Shown one piece after another: positions 60,054-64,000 of a stretch of 64,000 nt of DNA. Below the pieces are notes generated by a model. That model worked only from the letters and a program-made list of their open reading frames with translations. It searched no databases and was not told where the DNA came from. Made by a program: the position numbers and the translations under genes. Every line of letters starts with the position of its first letter. Within the stretch, counting starts at the first letter, position 1. This DNA comes from Halarsenatibacter sp964630835. Its GTDB lineage: Bacteria; Bacillota; Halanaerobiia; Halanaerobiales; Halarsenatibacteraceae. Location of the stretch: the NCBI GenBank assembly GCA_964630835.1, contig CAZVZM010000001.1, forward strand, positions 1-64,000, in the 5' to 3' direction.

Positions 60054-61085
60054 ATGAAAAACATCAAAGTCTTGCTCTGGGGAATGGGTTCTATGGGCAG
60101 CGGTATGGGTAGAATGCTGGCAGAAAAAAAAGGGGTTGAAATTGCAGGTGCTATAGCAAGCCGGGAGAAAAAGTCAGGCAGGGATGTAGGTGAGCTTTTG
60201 GATCTGGACCATGAATTGGGCGTGGAGGCAACTAATGATCCTGAAAGGGTTCTGGATAACGATATCGATGTCGTTTTAAATGCCACCAGTTCTTTTCTCG
60301 ATGAAGTAAGAGAGGAACTTGAAATGGCTATAGAGGCAAAATGCGATGTTATATCCATTGCCGAGGAGATGGCCTATCCGAGCGCCGGCGATCCTAAGTT
60401 TGCCGGGGATATTGATTCGCTGGCCCGGGAGCGGGGAGTTTCCGTTCTGGGTACAGGCATCAACCCCGGTTTTGTGCTGGACCTTCTCATAATTACTCTA
60501 TCGGGGGCCTGCGCAGAGGTGGAAAAAATAGAAGCTTCCCGGGTTAATGATCTTTCTCCTTTCGGTCCCACGGTGATGAAAACTCAGGGAGTGGGTACCA
60601 CAGTAGAGGAGTTTGAAGAGGGTGTAAAAACTGGCAAAATTGTGGGCCATATCGGTTTTAAAGAATCCATTTATATGGTTGCAGACAGGATCGGCTGGCA
60701 GCTGGATGAGGTTAAAGAGACACGCGAACCTATTATTTCCGATACACACCGGAAGGCCGAACACGTGACAGTGGAGCCCGGTATGGTAGCAGGATGCCGG
60801 CACGTGGCCAGAGGCCTGCGCAATGGTGAGGAATTGATTGTTCTCAAGCATCCCCAGCAGATACACCCGGAAAAGGCCGGAGTCGATACCGGCGATTATA
60901 TCAAAATCATTGGTGATCCGGGAGTTGATATGGCTATTCAACCTGAGATACCCGGCGGCAAAGGCACCATGGCTGTATCGATTAACATGATACCGGAGAT
61001 TGTGAAAGCCGGGCCCGGACTAAGGACTATGGATGAGCTGCCGGTGCCGGCAGCAATGATGGGAGATGTGAGCAAACTAATATAA
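60054..61085 (+). CDS. ord: 2,4-diaminopentanoate dehydrogenase
   Basis: A 343-residue Rossmann dehydrogenase of oxidative ornithine degradation, which converts 2,4-diaminopentanoate to 2-amino-4-oxopentanoate and ammonia. The N-terminal dinucleotide loop is KVLLWGMGSMGSGMGRMLAE, followed by IAEEMAYPSAGDPKFAGDID and GTGINPGFVLDLLIITLSGA, as in dihydrodipicolinate-reductase-like dehydrogenases. The assignment relies on the ortA and ortB neighbours. GGGGG precedes ATG 60054. Confidence 0.85.
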   Translation: MKNIKVLLWGMGSMGSGMGRMLAEKKGVEIAGAIASREKKSGRDVGELLDLDHELGVEATNDPERVLDNDIDVVLNATSSFLDEVREELEMAIEAKCDVISIAEEMAYPSAGDPKFAGDIDSLARERGVSVLGTGINPGFVLDLLIITLSGACAEVEKIEASRVNDLSPFGPTVMKTQGVGTTVEEFEEGVKTGKIVGHIGFKESIYMVADRIGWQLDEVKETREPIISDTHRKAEHVTVEPGMVAGCRHVARGLRNGEELIVLKHPQQIHPEKAGVDTGDYIKIIGDPGVDMAIQPEIPGGKGTMAVSINMIPEIVKAGPGLRTMDELPVPAAMMGDVSKLI

Positions 61086-61106
61086 GAGCTGGAGATAGGA
61101 TTCAAA

Positions 61107-61200
61107 AAATTTCATTATGACTTGAGAGTTATAGCTTCCAGTATAATTATATAAGCTAATTTTGATACAAAGATTTAACAATTAAACGCTAGAAGAGCCT
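61107..61200 (+). repeat. right-end remnant of the 117-bp family joined to the 62-bp repeat, copy 2
   Basis: AAATTTCATTATGACTTGAG then AGTTATAGCTTCC (61107-61138) resembles the right end of the 117-bp element. Directly after, 61139-61200 aligns gap-free with 52308-52369. Confidence 0.45.
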
Positions 61201-61230
61201 CTAAAAATATTAATCCGGGGTGATGATATC

Positions 61231-61545
61231 GTGGGTAAAAAAATTGAGGAGGGAAGCTGGGTAGAGATCCGCAGGACAGTTTTGGAGGCCGGCAGCAGAG
61301 CACCGCAGGTTCCTGAAGACACTCAGGATGTTCCTCTTGAGATGCGGGTGAAAGGTTATCTTCTCTCTCCGACTGCTGAAGGAGAAGAGGCTGAAATAGA
61401 GACGGTTTTGGGAAACCGCTATGAGGGAATTCTCCATGATTCAGAGCCTTCTTACGAGCACGTTTACGGTCCGCCCGTGCCCGAGCTTCTTTCCATTGGG
61501 GAGGAGCTCAGGGAAATAATGAGATCCGGTGGAGGGGATAACTGA
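61231..61545 (+). CDS. ortA: 2-amino-4-oxopentanoate thiolase, alpha subunit
   Basis: A 104-residue small subunit that with OrtB cleaves 2-amino-4-oxopentanoate with CoA to acetyl-CoA and alanine. It reads GSWVEIRRTVLEAGSRAPQV, PEDTQDVPLEMRVKGYLL and VLGNRYEGILHDSEPSYEHV. The start is GTG 61231 after GGGGTGAT. Its stop overlaps the ortB start (TGATG). Confidence 0.85.
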   Translation: MGKKIEEGSWVEIRRTVLEAGSRAPQVPEDTQDVPLEMRVKGYLLSPTAEGEEAEIETVLGNRYEGILHDSEPSYEHVYGPPVPELLSIGEELREIMRSGGGDN

Positions 61546-62966
61546 TGCCAGCTGAAAATTATGAAGAAGTTATGGATCGCCGCAATCAAATCATGAAAGA
61601 GGCGGTGGGGATAGATTATGATCAATTTCGCGTAAATGAGCTTATCTTTGACTATGAAGCCATGATGGAGAAGGCGGGATATGACCTGGATGAAGTCCGC
61701 AGTATCCAGCAGGAGGCCAGTGTAGGGAATACCCCTCTGCTCGAGTTAAAAAATCTCACTGCTCTCGTCAGGGAGCTGGCTCCTCCGGGGAAAGGAGCAC
61801 GAATATTCCTCAAGGATGAAGCCGCAAATCCCTCGGGAAGCTATAAACCGCGTAGAGCTTCCGTTTCCGTCTATCATGCTCAAAAGGAGGGCTATCCCGG
61901 CGTTGCAGCCGCCACCAGCGGAAATTACGGTGCAGCGGTGGCCTCTCAGGCCAACATTCGCAATCTGGACTCCATCATAGTTCAGGAGGTTTACGACAGC
62001 AAGGGCCGGGGGCAGCCCGAGATACTGGAGAAGGGGCGAAAATGCGAGGCTTATGGAGCGGAGGTTTTGCAGCTCACAGTGGGCCCGGAGCTTTTTTATA
62101 CCTTTCTTAAAGTGCTGGAAGACACCGGATTTTTCAACGCCTCTCTCTATACACCTTTTGGTATTGCCGGCGTGGAAACTCTCGGATATGAGATTGTCAG
62201 CGAGATCAGGGAACAGGAAGGAAAGGATCCTGCTGCAGTTATCTGCACAAATGCTGGCGGCGGCAATCTGACCGGAACTGCCCGGGGGATTGAAAAAGCA
62301 GGAGCTGATGATACGCTGATAATTGGAGCCAGCGTGGATTTGAGCGGTTTGCATATGGCCAGCGACAGAGACTTTAATCGCAAATCATTTACAACCGGGC
62401 ATACCGGTTTTGGCATTCCCTTTGCCACCTGGCCGGACAGAGCGGATGTGCCCATAAATGCTGCCCGGGCCATGCGATATATGGATCGATATCTTATCGT
62501 CACGCAGGGCGAGGTATTTTACGTCACCGAAGCTCTGGCCCGACTGGAAGGGATGGAGAGAGGTCCGGCAGGAAACACTTCGCTGGCTCCTGCTCTCAGT
62601 CTGGCTCAGGAGATGGATAAGGATGAAATTATTGTTGTTCAGGAAACTGAATACACCGGAGCGGGCAAGCACCCCATATCGCAGCTTAATTTTGCCCGGA
62701 AAATGGGTGTGGAGGTGTACAGAGGTGATCCCAAAAAAGAGGTGCCCGGAGAGTCGATAGTTATACCCGAACATCCCGAACAGATTGAGGGTGAAGACTT
62801 TAACCTTGAAAATATAAGGACTTCATATATCAGCAAAGCAGTGCAAAAGAGCGGCCTGGAAGAGCTCGGTCCGGATGAAATTGAATTTCTGGCTTCCGAA
62901 ATCAATCTCTCCCCTGCAGAAACAGAAGAGTTGATTTCCAGCAGTATTGATGTCGAAGTGGGCTGA
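61545..62966 (+). CDS. ortB: 2-amino-4-oxopentanoate thiolase, beta subunit (PLP)
   Basis: A 473-residue fold-II PLP enzyme related to threonine synthase. IFLKDEAANPSGSYKPRRAS holds the PLP lysine, VAAATSGNYGAAVASQANIR the asparagine loop, and ICTNAGGGNLTGTARGIEKA the phosphate-binding glycines. Together with OrtA it completes oxidative ornithine breakdown to acetyl-CoA and alanine. Confidence 0.88.
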   Translation: MPAENYEEVMDRRNQIMKEAVGIDYDQFRVNELIFDYEAMMEKAGYDLDEVRSIQQEASVGNTPLLELKNLTALVRELAPPGKGARIFLKDEAANPSGSYKPRRASVSVYHAQKEGYPGVAAATSGNYGAAVASQANIRNLDSIIVQEVYDSKGRGQPEILEKGRKCEAYGAEVLQLTVGPELFYTFLKVLEDTGFFNASLYTPFGIAGVETLGYEIVSEIREQEGKDPAAVICTNAGGGNLTGTARGIEKAGADDTLIIGASVDLSGLHMASDRDFNRKSFTTGHTGFGIPFATWPDRADVPINAARAMRYMDRYLIVTQGEVFYVTEALARLEGMERGPAGNTSLAPALSLAQEMDKDEIIVVQETEYTGAGKHPISQLNFARKMGVEVYRGDPKKEVPGESIVIPEHPEQIEGEDFNLENIRTSYISKAVQKSGLEELGPDEIEFLASEINLSPAETEELISSSIDVEVG

Positions 62967-63112
62967 TGGAGGACTTTATAACCTGTTTTATGCGGTGCAA
63001 TATCATCGTTATATAATATACAATGACTGCTCTGAGAAAAGTCATTTTACCGGATCTCTGATTGATATGATACATGATGCGCCTGGGGTCCTATTTTCAA
63101 AATATTTATAGC

Positions 63113-63206
63113 TGGAAGATGTGATGTAAAGTAAAAGGGGAAATTTTTCGAGACCCGGGTTAGGTCCATGGCCGAAAACTAAACTTAGGCGGAGGAAAAA
63201 TTATCT
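63113..63206 (+). repeat. interspersed repeat, copy without closing arm
   Basis: GGAAGATGTGATGTAAAGTA, then GAAATTTTTCGAGACC, GGTTAGGTCCATGGCCGAAA and ACTAAACTTAGGCGGAGGAA match the family in order. The right closing arm is absent. It lies between ortB and the GlmL-like gene; a short stretch near 63040 (AAGTCATTTTACCGG) also recurs at 4530. Confidence 0.6.
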
Positions 63207-63248
63207 TATCGCGATCTTTTTTTATCTTAATGAGGAGCTGGCAGATAT

Positions 63249-64000
63249 ATGGGAAAAATCGATATACTTGCAGCTGAAATAGGCAGCACAACTACAATGG
63301 TTAACGCCTTCGATAGCCCCGGCGATAATCCTGATTTTCTGGGACAGGGTCTTGCCCGCACAACCGTAGAAGATGGCGATGTTACAATAGGCCTGCGTCG
63401 GGCCGTGGATAATCTCAGGGAAGAGCTGGATTATCAGGACCTCACCTGGAATGAGTTTGTAGCCACCAGCAGCGCCGCCGGCGGCCTGAAGATGACCGTT
63501 CACGGTTTGGTAAAGGACATGACAGTAAGAGCGGCGCAAGAGGCTGCTCTGGGGGCGGGGGCGGTAATAGAACAGGTTACTGCAGGCAAACTTAAAGATA
63601 GGAATCTGGAAAAAGTCAGAGAGATATCTCCAAATATCATTCTGCTGGCCGGTGGAGTTGATTACGGAGAAGAGGAGACGGTGATTCACAATGCCCGGGC
63701 GCTGGCAGAGCTCGATAAAGAAATACCTCTTATTTACGCCGGCAACCAGGCAGTCCGGGAAGAGGTGGAGGAAATTTTTGCTCCTACAAACTTTGAGGTC
63801 CTGGCGGCGGAAAACGTATATCCCGATATAGATAATCTCAATATCGAGCCCACCCGGAAGTTAATTCACGATGTGTTTGCCAGCCATATAGTAAAAGCTC
63901 CGGGCATGGAAAAAATCGAGGAGTGGCTGGATCTGGAAATGATGCCCACTCCCGGTGCAGTTATGGAGGCTGCCCGCCTGCTCAAAAAGGAAATAGGCAA
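63249..64000 (+). CDS. GlmL/MutL-like ASKHA protein of the ornithine cluster, partial (3' end outside window)
   Basis: The first 250 residues are visible, starting at ATG 63249. DILAAEIGSTTTMVNAFDS is the phosphate-1 loop of the actin/Hsp70-like ATPases, with ATSSAAGGLKMTVHGLV and IILLAGGVDYGEEETVIHN as in GlmL/MutL, which accompany B12-dependent mutases. Next to ord-ortA-ortB it is expected to serve ornithine aminomutase (oraS/oraE), whose genes should follow beyond the window. The chaperone role is inference from the family. Confidence 0.8.
   Translation, partial: MGKIDILAAEIGSTTTMVNAFDSPGDNPDFLGQGLARTTVEDGDVTIGLRRAVDNLREELDYQDLTWNEFVATSSAAGGLKMTVHGLVKDMTVRAAQEAALGAGAVIEQVTAGKLKDRNLEKVREISPNIILLAGGVDYGEEETVIHNARALAELDKEIPLIYAGNQAVREEVEEIFAPTNFEVLAAENVYPDIDNLNIEPTRKLIHDVFASHIVKAPGMEKIEEWLDLEMMPTPGAVMEAARLLKKEIG

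Noticed and set aside
61746..62774. Minus-strand frames up to 202 codons opposite ortB
   Set aside because: They are shadows of the ortB coding sequence without start signals.
1..64000. CRISPR array, tRNA, rRNA or insertion-sequence transposase
   Set aside because: I saw no regularly spaced repeats, no tRNA-like T-loop and acceptor pairs, no rRNA sequence and no transposase motifs on either strand.

Overview
This window looks like the replication-origin region of a halophilic, anaerobic, low-GC Firmicute, most likely Halanaerobiales (a Halanaerobium/Halarsenatibacter-type organism). The reasons are the classical Firmicute origin order, strong AGGAGG ribosome-binding sites, the very acidic proteins (runs of E and D in GyrB, PntB, DnaA and ParB), glycine cleavage together with B12-type ornithine degradation, and molybdopterin-guanine-dinucleotide genes. 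The genus is inference; the rest is read from the sequence. Genes left of about 41 kb are mostly on the minus strand and genes to the right are mostly on the plus strand, as expected for replication moving outward from oriC at 41.0-43.1 kb.

Layout. 0-3.7 kb: three related minus-strand regulators, two with winged helix, BTAD repeats and a GGDEF-like tail, and one reduced to the tail, plus a small membrane protein. 3.7-8.6 kb: a noncoding stretch with a structured repeat and a cluster of three perfect DnaA boxes, then nagB, a metallophosphatase, a secreted NodB deacetylase and cysK. 8.7-11.7 kb: purA, a strongly degenerate PurD-like gene and a possible purB remnant. 12.4-15.5 kb: a DnaD-like loader, replicative helicase dnaB and a small coupled gene. 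15.6-20.7 kb: a glutamyl-tRNA-reductase-like protein without its NADPH domain, a secreted rhodanese, an MFS transporter and mobA/mobB. 21.0-21.4 kb: a consensus-promoter unit encoding a 37-residue peptide. 21.6-26.5 kb: rpsF-ssb-rpsR-yybS-rplI, ychF, a DUF951 gene and a TPR protein. 26.7-31.3 kb: gcvT-gcvH-gcvPA-gcvPB behind a glycine riboswitch. 31.7-40.9 kb: trkA, parB, parA, rsmG, mnmG, mnmE, jag, yidC, yidD and rnpA. 41.0-50.4 kb: oriC, dnaA, dnaN, yaaA, recF, remB, gyrB and gyrA. 50.5-64 kb: two orphan oligopeptide-type permeases, a chemoreceptor, the transhydrogenase operon pntAA-pntAB-pntB, an M20 amidohydrolase, and the ornithine-degradation genes ord-ortA-ortB followed by a GlmL-like gene cut by the window edge.

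The most unusual points are: (1) PntB carries its NADP(H)-binding domain III twice, the two copies share a 392-bp identical core, and both lack the usual 2'-phosphate-binding motif; (2) the HemA-like protein has a clean deletion of the Rossmann domain but keeps the catalytic Cys; (3) an interspersed palindromic repeat of about 117 bp has paired arms that differ between copies by compensating base changes; (4) a DnaA-box cluster lies 37 kb from oriC; (5) gcvT and rnpA appear to start at ATT codons; (6) rpmH is missing from its usual place beside rnpA.
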